Under the pieces are notes generated by a model. That model searched no databases and had not been told where the DNA came from. It was given only the letters and a program-made list of their open reading frames with translations. 6,033 nt of DNA, from contig JAMWDF010000143.1 of the NCBI GenBank assembly GCA_023818865.1, forward strand, positions 1 through 6,033, in the 5' to 3' direction. Positions 1-6,033 of this stretch are shown piece by piece. The translations under genes and the position numbers were made by a program. Positions within the stretch are counted from its first letter, which is position 1; each line of letters opens with the position of its first letter. This DNA is from Candidatus Omnitrophota bacterium (GTDB lineage: Bacteria > Ratteibacteria > UBA8468 > B48-G9 > DSTR01).

Positions 1-1886
1 ATCGCCAATACGCCGGTCGTTATGGGGCGGGGATGCTTGATTTTGTCAAGAAAGCCGGCCAGCAGGGTATTTATACAGCCATCATTTACGCCCAGGCGTT
101 ACCTCAATGGTCAAAACGATTAAGGGAAGCCGGCCAGTTTTACCTCGGATACAATTACGGCGAAAAGTTTTCTTGCGGTCTGGATAATCCCCATCTGATA
201 GGCAAGAATCTGGCGAAAATTTCTCTGGTTGATCTGGCTACATCCTTAATGAAAGCCGTAGCCAGGGAAGTCAGGAGTCGGCGGAAAAACGGATGGGGCT
301 ACATCCTTTCTACCAGCGCCAGTTTCCATCTGGATTACGAGATTCTTGCTGGAACCGATATCCCGGTGGTAGAGGACTTTGCCTTCTCTCATCTCAATAT
401 TGCTTCTGCCCTAGCTAGAGGTCTTTACCGACAACACCGGTTACCTTTATGGGGCGCCCATCTGGCGCACGAACACTATTCCTGGATTCCTTATCATTCT
501 CCTTACAAATTTGACCTTTTGGCCTGCGCGATGTTCTTGAAATATCTCAGTGGCTGCAAACTGATGGTTAACGAGAGCGGTAATTGGTTTGTCCAGGCCT
601 CTTTATGTACTGACTCGCCCATGTTTAAGACTCCCAGAGTGGAACTAGGGAACATCTCCCGGACCGACCCTGAGCTGGTAGCTCCTTTTGTCAAGATAGC
701 TAGAAGATATTACCGTCACATTAATTATAAGAGTCCAGTCTGCCGCCGTTATCGCCAGGTGTCCTCTGATTTTTACGAATTCATAAAAGCGTGCGGCACA
801 CCGGCCGGCCAACCGGAAACTACCATTGCCATCGCCAAAGGGAATCTGGATTTCTGTCACCATCAGTACCACCCCAACCTGGCGGTGGCTGGCGCCTACC
901 GGCTGGCTTACTTAAACCGAGATTGGTTTGAGGCATCTCCGGAAAAAGGCTGGGAGATAGTGAAGAAGGTTTTCTTTCCCCGTCCACCAGTTTTGGCTCC
1001 CTATCATAACCGATTCTTGTCTGGTACGCCCTATGGCCAGGTAGATATTGTCAGTTTCGCCGGTGATAGAATATCAGCAGATTTTTTGGTCAACAATTAC
1101 CAAACTTTACTCTTCGCTGGTTGGAATACTTCCTCGGAAAAGCAATACAAGATTCTTACGGAGTTTGTCAGGCGGGGCGGCCGGCTATTTATTTCCATCC
1201 CCCATCTTTCCACCAATACCTCTCGGAACTATACTTCGTATACGGTCAAAGAACTGGTCAGAGAAGGAGATTTCTCTCAGTTAGCCGGGGTCAAAGTAAT
1301 AGGCCGCGGCCGGCGGTTCTACTGGGCAACTTCCCCAGGGAAAGACAATCCTCTTGGCTTTAGTTTTCCCCGCCGGTTTGGTATTTTTGCTACCTGTTTA
1401 GGCACCATTGAACTGGTTGACTCCAAACTGGAAATACTGGCAGTAGACGATGAAGAAATGTATCCTTTGTTGCTCCGACATAGATTGGGAAAAGGAGAAG
1501 TTTTTTTCTTGAATTCCTGGGCTTACCCAGGAGCGCTGGACCATGATGAAGGACCAGGTGGAACTCTTGATTCTCCTGGCTTGATTGGTTTCATTTACCG
1601 GTATCTGGCCGAACTTTCCCGCGGTCAGGTCTGGATTACCGATGACAGGAAACACCCTGGCCAAGAATGCGAGTTTGTTGCTTACTCTTACTTTCCAGAG
1701 TCAGAGGTAATTTGTCTGCTAAACATTGATTTCAAGAAAAAACACTCTTTCTTTCTTCACCAAAATGGCTATGAGGGAAAAATTGTCCTAGCCCCGGCTG
1801 AGTTTAGAATGTTAAAAAGGGAAGAGACGATTTCAGTCCAAATTACCAAAGGAATGGAAATCCACCGTTCATTTTCCCGAAAGTAA
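1..1886 (+). CDS. Glycoside hydrolase-like protein: TIM barrel plus GATase-like domain (5' truncated)
   Basis: The reading frame is open from base 3, ten codons before the first ATG at 33, and reads straight through in protein-like sequence, so the true start lies upstream of the window. Numbering from the ATG at 33 (617 codons), residues about 1-330 alternate strands and helices like a TIM barrel. Candidate acidic active-site residues sit at strand ends: Glu114 (IPVVEDF), Glu147 (HLAHEHYSW) and Glu181 (MVNESGNWF). Residues about 335-500 resemble the class I GATase-like (trimerisation) domain of GH42 beta-galactosidases: a Rossmann-type fold with NYQTLLFAGW, then ILTEFVRRGGRLFISIP. No GATase nucleophile cysteine is seen there. 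Residues about 530-610 look like a small beta-sandwich. A sugar-cleaving role is inferred from this architecture; I do not recognise a specific GH family, and a non-catalytic relative is possible. Export cannot be judged because the N-terminus is missing. The stop is 5 nt before the PHP gene, which implies one transcript. Confidence 0.7.
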   Translation, partial: RQYAGRYGAGMLDFVKKAGQQGIYTAIIYAQALPQWSKRLREAGQFYLGYNYGEKFSCGLDNPHLIGKNLAKISLVDLATSLMKAVAREVRSRRKNGWGYILSTSASFHLDYEILAGTDIPVVEDFAFSHLNIASALARGLYRQHRLPLWGAHLAHEHYSWIPYHSPYKFDLLACAMFLKYLSGCKLMVNESGNWFVQASLCTDSPMFKTPRVELGNISRTDPELVAPFVKIARRYYRHINYKSPVCRRYRQVSSDFYEFIKACGTPAGQPETTIAIAKGNLDFCHHQYHPNLAVAGAYRLAYLNRDWFEASPEKGWEIVKKVFFPRPPVLAPYHNRFLSGTPYGQVDIVSFAGDRISADFLVNNYQTLLFAGWNTSSEKQYKILTEFVRRGGRLFISIPHLSTNTSRNYTSYTVKELVREGDFSQLAGVKVIGRGRRFYWATSPGKDNPLGFSFPRRFGIFATCLGTIELVDSKLEILAVDDEEMYPLLLRHRLGKGEVFFLNSWAYPGALDHDEGPGGTLDSPGLIGFIYRYLAELSRGQVWITDDRKHPGQECEFVAYSYFPESEVICLLNIDFKKKHSFFLHQNGYEGKIVLAPAEFRMLKREETISVQITKGMEIHRSFSRK

Positions 1887-1891
1887 ACAAA

Positions 1892-3202
1892 ATGAACCAA
1901 AGAAACGGACAAAGATATTGGCGAAGTCTTCTCGTTATTATTTGGGTATGGCTAACAGCCATCCTCTTTTCCGAAAACTGGTACAAAGGTAACCTGCATT
2001 GCCATTCATTCTGGAGCGATGGCCGGGAATTTCCGGAGATGGTCGCCGCCTGGTACAAAGAAAATGGCTATCACTTCTTGGCTTTAACTGACCACAACAC
2101 TGTCGCTACCGGAGAAAAATGGGCGAATATCACCAGTGCGGAAAAAAACCATGGGCTGCTGGCTGCCTGTCAGAAACGTTTCCCCCAGAACGGGGTGATA
2201 ACCAGACAGAAAGAAGAGAAACTCCTGGCTCAGTTAAGAACTTTTGAGGAAGTCCAGAAGTTGATAGAAGAACCAGGCCGTTTTATTCTCATCCAAGGAG
2301 AAGAACTTTCGGCTAAGTACCTGGATGTTCCGGTTCATGTCAATATTATCAATATCAACCAACCGATAGACCCCTTATTGGGCACCGATGCTGCCAGCAC
2401 CCTTAAGAAAAATGTCCAAGCTGCACTCAAGGCCGCTGGAGAAAAGGGATTGGTCTTTATCAATCACCCCAATTACCGTTATGCCTTAACCGGCGAAGAC
2501 CTGGCAGAGACTGAAGCCTGTTTCTTTGAAGTGTGGAATGCTAATCATTGGATTTCCAATAACCCAGAAGATGATAAACATCCAGGAACAGAAAAATTGT
2601 GGGATATTGCTAACAGTTTGAGGTTACTGAAACTGAAAAAACCTCTGCTTTACGGATTGGCCACTGATGATGCTCACTCCTACCATGATTTTGCTCCCAA
2701 CAAGGCTAATCCAGGACGAGCTTTTGTGATGGTGAAGGCTAAAGAACTGACTGGGTCGGCCATCTTGCAAGCTATCAGGGAAGGAAACTTCTATTCTTCT
2801 ACAGGGGTGATCTTAAGAGAGAGCAAATTTGAACCGAAAGAAAAAAGACTGACGGTGGAAGTTCAGCCAGATGAAAATACCCAGTACACCATTGAGTTTA
2901 TTGGCACCCTGGTTAAGGCGGATAGCCAGCCAGAAAAAATCATTCCCTCAGAGCAACCGGCTGAAGACCAACAGGGGAAAAAGGCACCAGTCCGTTTCAC
3001 CTCTGTTTACAAACCTGAAATTGGTCAGGTCTTCCTAACAGTCAGAGGCCACCGGGCCACTTACATTTTAACTGGGAATGAGCTTTTTGTAAGAGCAGTG
3101 ATTACTTCTAATCGTCCGGTCCCCTGGTTACCAGCCAACTCGGGAATTTATCAGAAAGCCTGGACCCAACCAATCACCCTCTTTGTCAAGGACTCTTCTT
3201 AA
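1892..3202 (+). CDS. PHP-superfamily metallohydrolase, CehA/McbA type, exported or membrane-anchored
   Basis: This 436-residue protein carries the metal-binding motifs of the PHP (polymerase and histidinol phosphatase) superfamily in order: NLHCHS with His36 and His38, Asp43 in WSDG, LTDHNT with Asp67 and His68, GEEL with Glu138, His149 (VHVN), His192 (INHPNY), and ATDDAH with Asp260 and His262. A set this complete implies an active di- or trinuclear metal hydrolase. Family members cleave phosphoesters, but CehA and McbA themselves hydrolyse carbamates, so the substrate is open. A basic N-terminus followed by a hydrophobic run (about residues 12-26) looks like a signal peptide or anchor, with possible cleavage just before the PHP domain begins near residue 30. 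After the catalytic domain, residues about 310-436 look beta-rich, interrupted by a charged, Pro/Gln-rich linker near 345-370. The ATG at 1892 is the only plausible start: no in-frame ATG lies between it and an in-frame TAG at 1805. It has no clear Shine-Dalgarno and probably depends on translation of the gene ending 5 nt upstream. Confidence 0.85.
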   Translation: MNQRNGQRYWRSLLVIIWVWLTAILFSENWYKGNLHCHSFWSDGREFPEMVAAWYKENGYHFLALTDHNTVATGEKWANITSAEKNHGLLAACQKRFPQNGVITRQKEEKLLAQLRTFEEVQKLIEEPGRFILIQGEELSAKYLDVPVHVNIININQPIDPLLGTDAASTLKKNVQAALKAAGEKGLVFINHPNYRYALTGEDLAETEACFFEVWNANHWISNNPEDDKHPGTEKLWDIANSLRLLKLKKPLLYGLATDDAHSYHDFAPNKANPGRAFVMVKAKELTGSAILQAIREGNFYSSTGVILRESKFEPKEKRLTVEVQPDENTQYTIEFIGTLVKADSQPEKIIPSEQPAEDQQGKKAPVRFTSVYKPEIGQVFLTVRGHRATYILTGNELFVRAVITSNRPVPWLPANSGIYQKAWTQPITLFVKDSS

Positions 3203-3226
3203 TTAAGGTCTATCCCCAAAAAAGGA

Positions 3227-3232
3227 AGGAGG
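3227..3232 (+). promoter_or_regulatory. Strong Shine-Dalgarno for the ceramidase-like gene
   Basis: AGGAGG lies 6 nt before the ATG at 3239, inside the purine-rich run 3221-3238. It is the only textbook ribosome binding site in the window and fixes the start of the downstream gene. It suggests this gene is translated independently of the PHP gene, unlike its two neighbours. Confidence 0.9.
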
Positions 3233-3238
3233 AGAGAA

Positions 3239-4579
3239 ATGGAACTAAAAATAGGCTCCAGCACCAAACTAATCAATCCGGAAATAGGGGCTGGATTGAT
3301 GGGGCAACTTTACAACCGAATCAGTACTCGGATCAAGGATGACCTGGAGGCAAATTTTCTTTATCTATCAAACAATCAGGCCTCATTGCTTTTAGTCAGT
3401 TGCGACCTGGCTTTGCTGGAAAGAGAGTTTATCCAGAAGGTCACCCAAGAAATTGAGGTAAAAACCGGGGTGCCCTCCTCCGCCGTTATTATCTGTTGTA
3501 CCCACACCCATACCGGACCTTATACCACCGCCCTCTTGCCTGATATTCCCAGGAACGAGGCCTATCTTTCCCAACTGAAGACCTGGCTGGTGGAAGGCTG
3601 TGAGCAAACAGTGAAATCCTCATTGCCAGGATTTATGGGCTGGATGAAAGGTAAGGCCCATATCGGGTTTAACAGGCGTCTTTGCTGGGCTGACGGAACG
3701 CACACCATGTATGGCGACAGTCGCCGGCCAGACTTTACCGGCTTGGAAGGTCCTGATGACCCGGAACAAGTTATCTTGGCAGCCTGGGACGAAAAGGGTA
3801 AATGTCTGGCTATTGTCCACAATAACTCCTGTCATGCCACGGCAGTGGAAAGCGCCGACTTTGTTTCGGCTGATTTTCCAGGAGCTGCTCGATACTACCT
3901 TCGCCAGGCTCTGGATGAGAAAATCCCGGTACTTTACCTTCAGGGAGCCAGCGGAGATACCTCGCCTTGGGATATGCTTCAACCGGAAAAACGCGTTGCC
4001 CATAAACAGAGATGTGCGGAAATTGGCTTACTCCTGGCTGGGGAAACTCTGAGAGTGATGAAAGAGATGCCCCGGTTTAAGGAAGCGATTTTAGCTACCG
4101 CGGCTGAGGAAATAAAGATGGCCATTCGTCTCCCCACTTCGGAAGAAAAAGAAAAAGCCAGAAAGATTGTTGAACAAGGAGAAAGCCAAGCTGGCCGGAG
4201 GCACTATGTGTTAGCCTGGGCACTTCTGGCCCTGGAAGAGAAGTTCCAAGCCAACCCTGAAGAAACTTTGCCGATTCACGCAGTAAGAATTGGGAATTTT
4301 GGCCTGGTGACCAACCCCTGTGAACTTTACTGCCAGTTTGGACTGGATATCAAGAGAAGAAGCCCGGCCGAGGTAACTGCGGTGGTCCAGTTAGCCAACG
4401 GCTTTTCCGGATACTGTCCCACTATCCCTGGAATTATCGGTGGCGGTTACTCGGGAATGCCTATCCTTTGGACCAGGCTGGAACCTTACGCTGGCTATCA
4501 CATCGTAGAGACCTCAGCTCGGATCCTTTATCAACTGTGGGAAAAATCAGGAAATGAGAATCAGGGAAAGACTACCTAA
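3239..4579 (+). CDS. Neutral/alkaline ceramidase-family zinc hydrolase, short form
   Basis: This 446-residue protein matches the N-terminal catalytic domain of neutral/alkaline non-lysosomal ceramidases, zinc amidases that cleave the N-acyl bond of ceramide. The hallmark CTHTHTGP carries His89 and His91 (His89 the likely zinc ligand). His199 in SCHATAV matches the second histidine ligand, Glu362 in NPCELYCQFG the glutamate ligand, and Tyr392 in NGFSGYCPT the tyrosine ligand. Ser242 in GASGDTSPW matches the nucleophile of the family motif GDVSPN. These assignments come from remembered Pseudomonas and human enzyme motifs. True ceramidases are about 650-780 residues with a C-terminal beta-domain and are secreted; this protein stops after the catalytic core and begins MELKIGSSTKLI with no signal peptide. 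Ceramide is therefore not a safe substrate call; another N-acyl or related bond, perhaps on an amino sugar, is possible. Its last 26 bp overlap the sulfatase start, so the two products are probably made together. Confidence 0.85.
   Translation: MELKIGSSTKLINPEIGAGLMGQLYNRISTRIKDDLEANFLYLSNNQASLLLVSCDLALLEREFIQKVTQEIEVKTGVPSSAVIICCTHTHTGPYTTALLPDIPRNEAYLSQLKTWLVEGCEQTVKSSLPGFMGWMKGKAHIGFNRRLCWADGTHTMYGDSRRPDFTGLEGPDDPEQVILAAWDEKGKCLAIVHNNSCHATAVESADFVSADFPGAARYYLRQALDEKIPVLYLQGASGDTSPWDMLQPEKRVAHKQRCAEIGLLLAGETLRVMKEMPRFKEAILATAAEEIKMAIRLPTSEEKEKARKIVEQGESQAGRRHYVLAWALLALEEKFQANPEETLPIHAVRIGNFGLVTNPCELYCQFGLDIKRRSPAEVTAVVQLANGFSGYCPTIPGIIGGGYSGMPILWTRLEPYAGYHIVETSARILYQLWEKSGNENQGKTT
4554..4579 (+). 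other. 26-bp gene overlap: ceramidase-like end and sulfatase start
   Basis: The sulfatase ATG (4554) lies inside the final codons of the preceding gene in the +1 frame. An in-frame TAG at 4506, with no ATG between it and 4554, rules out a longer ATG-initiated form. Upstream of the ATG there is only AGGA at 4549-4552, 1 nt from the start and too close, and GGGA at 4539-4542, 11 nt away and weak. This suggests translational coupling rather than a free-standing ribosome binding site. Confidence 0.8.
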
Positions 4580-6033
4580 CATCATCTTTATCCAATGCGA
4601 CAGCCTGGATGGCCGGATATTAGGCTGCCTGGGTCAACCTGCGGGCAGACAGGTAGCCCCGTACCTTGACACTTTGGCCGGTCAAGGAGTGCTCTTCCGG
4701 AATACCTATGCTAACAATTTTGTCTGTGTACCCTCCCGGGCAAGCATGTGGAGCGGGATGTACACCCATCACTGCCAGGGATGGAATAACTTTAAGGGGC
4801 TGGAGCCAAAGACGCCAACCTTCTTGACCTTTCTTCAATCGGCTGGCTACCTTCCAGTAATTTTTGGCCGGACTGACCACCTTTCTGGCCGGCATTCCCT
4901 CAGAGCCAGGGTTTCCGCCTGGACCCGTTCTGCCTGGATTAGACGGCCCAACTACCGAATGCCTTTACCCCGGGTAAAACCAGAAGAAGATTCCCGGGTT
5001 CATCTTAGTGACTGGCAGCAGGTAGAAAAAAGTCTGGTCTGGCTATCTCAAAATGCCCAGGATTCCCAGCCATTTTTCCTTTCCCTGGGCTTTTCCTCTC
5101 CTCATCCTCCTTTCTTTACTTCGGCTTACTACTGGAAAAAGATAAACAGACAAACCGTGGCTCTACCACCGTTTGACCTCGCTGACCATCCTGTTCTAAA
5201 GCAGCAAAGAATTTGTAAGAATTGGGAACATGGTTTTGCCCCTGAACTGGTGAAACAGGTAAGAACAGTCTATCTGGCAATGGTCTCGGAAGTAGACGCC
5301 ATGATGGGTTACTTTCTGAAAAAACTTAGAGAACTAAGTCTGGCTGATTCAACGGTCCTGATTTTTTGCTCAGACCATGGCGAACTGGCGCTGGAACATC
5401 AGCAGTATTATAAAATGTCCCCTTATGAAGGCTCCAGCCGGGTACCTTTAATTATCAGTGGTCCAGGAATTCCCCGGGGGAAAATTGTTGATTGGCCTGT
5501 TTCTCTGGTGGACATTTTCCCAACATTAATGGACCTAGCAGAAAATTCTGGTCCAGATTATCTTGACGGCCATTCTTTAATTCCCATATGTTTCAGTCAA
5601 GACCATCGCCATCCTGAATGGGTGCTGGCTGAGTGCCACGATTCAAGCTTGGCTACCGGTTGTTTTATGTTGAGAAAGGGGAAATGGAAGTATGTCGTTT
5701 ACGTTGGCTACCAGTCGCAATTGTTCAATCTGGAACAAGACCAGGAAGAGATTCATAACCTGTCCGAGGAGAAACCTTCTCTGGTTGCTGAGCTTAATCA
5801 TCTTCTCCGTTCCCTGGTAAACTACCCGGCTGTTGACCAGCAGGTAAAAAATTACGATCGGGAAAGTTTTCTTGCCTGGAGAAACGAACAAGTTAAAGCC
5901 GGCACTTACTTTCAGAATATGGCCAAGATTTTCAGTGGCTGGGATGATTTATCCGAAAAAGAAGTTCAGCCCTGGACTGGGGAAGATGAAGCCAGAATAA
6001 ATCGCTGGCTGAAAGGGGAAACTGGAAATGGCT
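4554..6033 (+). CDS. Formylglycine sulfatase resembling arylsulfatase K / glucuronate-2-sulfatase (3' truncated)
   Basis: The frame is open from 4554 to the window end, giving 493 visible codons and no stop. It opens with the sulfatase strand LPNIIFIQCDS, where Asp16 is a metal ligand. The formylglycine signature CVPSRASMWSG follows, with Cys58 the residue to be oxidised and Arg62 conserved. Asp274 and His275 (SDHGE) complete the metal site and Lys287 (YYKMSPYE) fits the sulfate-binding lysine. Many stretches match what I recall of human ARSK, which removes 2-O-sulfate from glucuronate in heparan and chondroitin/dermatan sulfate: DSxDGR near the start, MWSG, WNNFKGL (77-83), AWTR (122-125), SDHGELAxEHxQxYKMSxYE (273-292), and the C-terminal NYPxV...Y...F..W pattern from residue 423. 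The final RINRWLK resembles the ARSK C-terminus, so only a short tail is probably missing. Ser17 in place of the usual second Asp is shared with ARSK. Arg106 stands where a Lys is usual. No signal peptide is present, so it is probably cytoplasmic unless exported otherwise. The Cys-type signature requires a formylglycine-generating enzyme or anSME encoded elsewhere. Confidence 0.9.
   Translation, partial: MRIRERLPNIIFIQCDSLDGRILGCLGQPAGRQVAPYLDTLAGQGVLFRNTYANNFVCVPSRASMWSGMYTHHCQGWNNFKGLEPKTPTFLTFLQSAGYLPVIFGRTDHLSGRHSLRARVSAWTRSAWIRRPNYRMPLPRVKPEEDSRVHLSDWQQVEKSLVWLSQNAQDSQPFFLSLGFSSPHPPFFTSAYYWKKINRQTVALPPFDLADHPVLKQQRICKNWEHGFAPELVKQVRTVYLAMVSEVDAMMGYFLKKLRELSLADSTVLIFCSDHGELALEHQQYYKMSPYEGSSRVPLIISGPGIPRGKIVDWPVSLVDIFPTLMDLAENSGPDYLDGHSLIPICFSQDHRHPEWVLAECHDSSLATGCFMLRKGKWKYVVYVGYQSQLFNLEQDQEEIHNLSEEKPSLVAELNHLLRSLVNYPAVDQQVKNYDRESFLAWRNEQVKAGTYFQNMAKIFSGWDDLSEKEVQPWTGEDEARINRWLKGETGNG

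Noticed and set aside
51..138. Repeated 11-mer AAGCCGGCCAG at about 52 and 128
   Set aside because: Both copies encode Ala-Gly-Gln in the same coding frame; a two-copy short match in coding DNA is explained by similar codons and has no repeat structure around it.
3203..3238. Possible terminator or promoter in the only real intergenic gap
   Set aside because: The 36 nt contain no inverted repeat followed by a T-run and no room for a -35/-10 pair clear of the Shine-Dalgarno; nothing beyond the ribosome binding site is supported.
3620..4003. 127-codon open frame on the - strand inside the ceramidase-like gene
   Set aside because: It lies wholly antisense to a gene with clear catalytic motifs, shows no recognisable domain, and its length is ordinary for chance antisense frames.
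3711..4052. 113-codon + strand frame overlapping the ceramidase-like gene
   Set aside because: Out-of-frame shadow crossing the His199 and Ser242 motif region of the real gene; its product has no domain-like features.
4602..4607. Loss of the second metal-binding Asp in the sulfatase (Asp16-Ser17 instead of Asp-Asp), suggesting inactivity
   Set aside because: ARSK-type sulfatases, as recalled, have the same Asp-Ser arrangement, and the remaining ligands and formylglycine signature are intact.
4620..4895. 91-codon - strand frame at the start of the sulfatase
   Set aside because: Antisense to the formylglycine signature region of an unmistakable sulfatase; no independent ribosome binding site or domain seen.

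Overview
The window is a tightly packed, single-strand stretch of four hydrolase-type genes, all on the + strand. The first and last are cut by the window edges. There is almost no intergenic DNA: a 5-nt gap, a 36-nt gap carrying a strong Shine-Dalgarno, then a 26-bp gene overlap. No RNA gene, mobile element, CRISPR array or terminator is evident. The layout and AGGAGG-type ribosome binding site indicate a bacterium, of intermediate base composition by eye. I cannot place it in a phylum. Sulfatase, ceramidase-like and CehA/McbA-type genes together are typical of polysaccharide-degrading environmental bacteria (Planctomycetota, Lentisphaerota and various uncultured phyla), but that is inference, not a sequence-level assignment.

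Region by region: (1) 1-1886 is the 3' part of a glycoside-hydrolase-like protein, with a probable TIM barrel, a GATase-like Rossmann domain as in GH42 enzymes, and a C-terminal beta-rich tail. (2) 1892-3202 is a PHP-superfamily metallohydrolase of the CehA/McbA type with an N-terminal signal or anchor segment. (3) 3239-4579 is a short protein of the neutral/alkaline ceramidase family that keeps the zinc ligands and the catalytic serine, but lacks the C-terminal domain and a signal peptide. (4) 4554-6033 is a formylglycine sulfatase whose whole length resembles animal arylsulfatase K (glucuronate-2-sulfatase). It runs off the window very close to its expected C-terminus.

The genes most likely form one operon for dismantling a sulfated substrate. 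The last enzyme would remove a sulfate ester, plausibly 2-O-sulfate on a uronate. The first would cleave or recognise a sugar linkage. The PHP protein (phosphoester or other ester/amide) and the ceramidase-like protein (an amide-type bond) would act on substituents. The main interest is this combination: an ARSK-type sulfatase next to a trimmed ceramidase-like hydrolase of unknown substrate, both apparently cytoplasmic. The joint pathway is inference from gene order and family.
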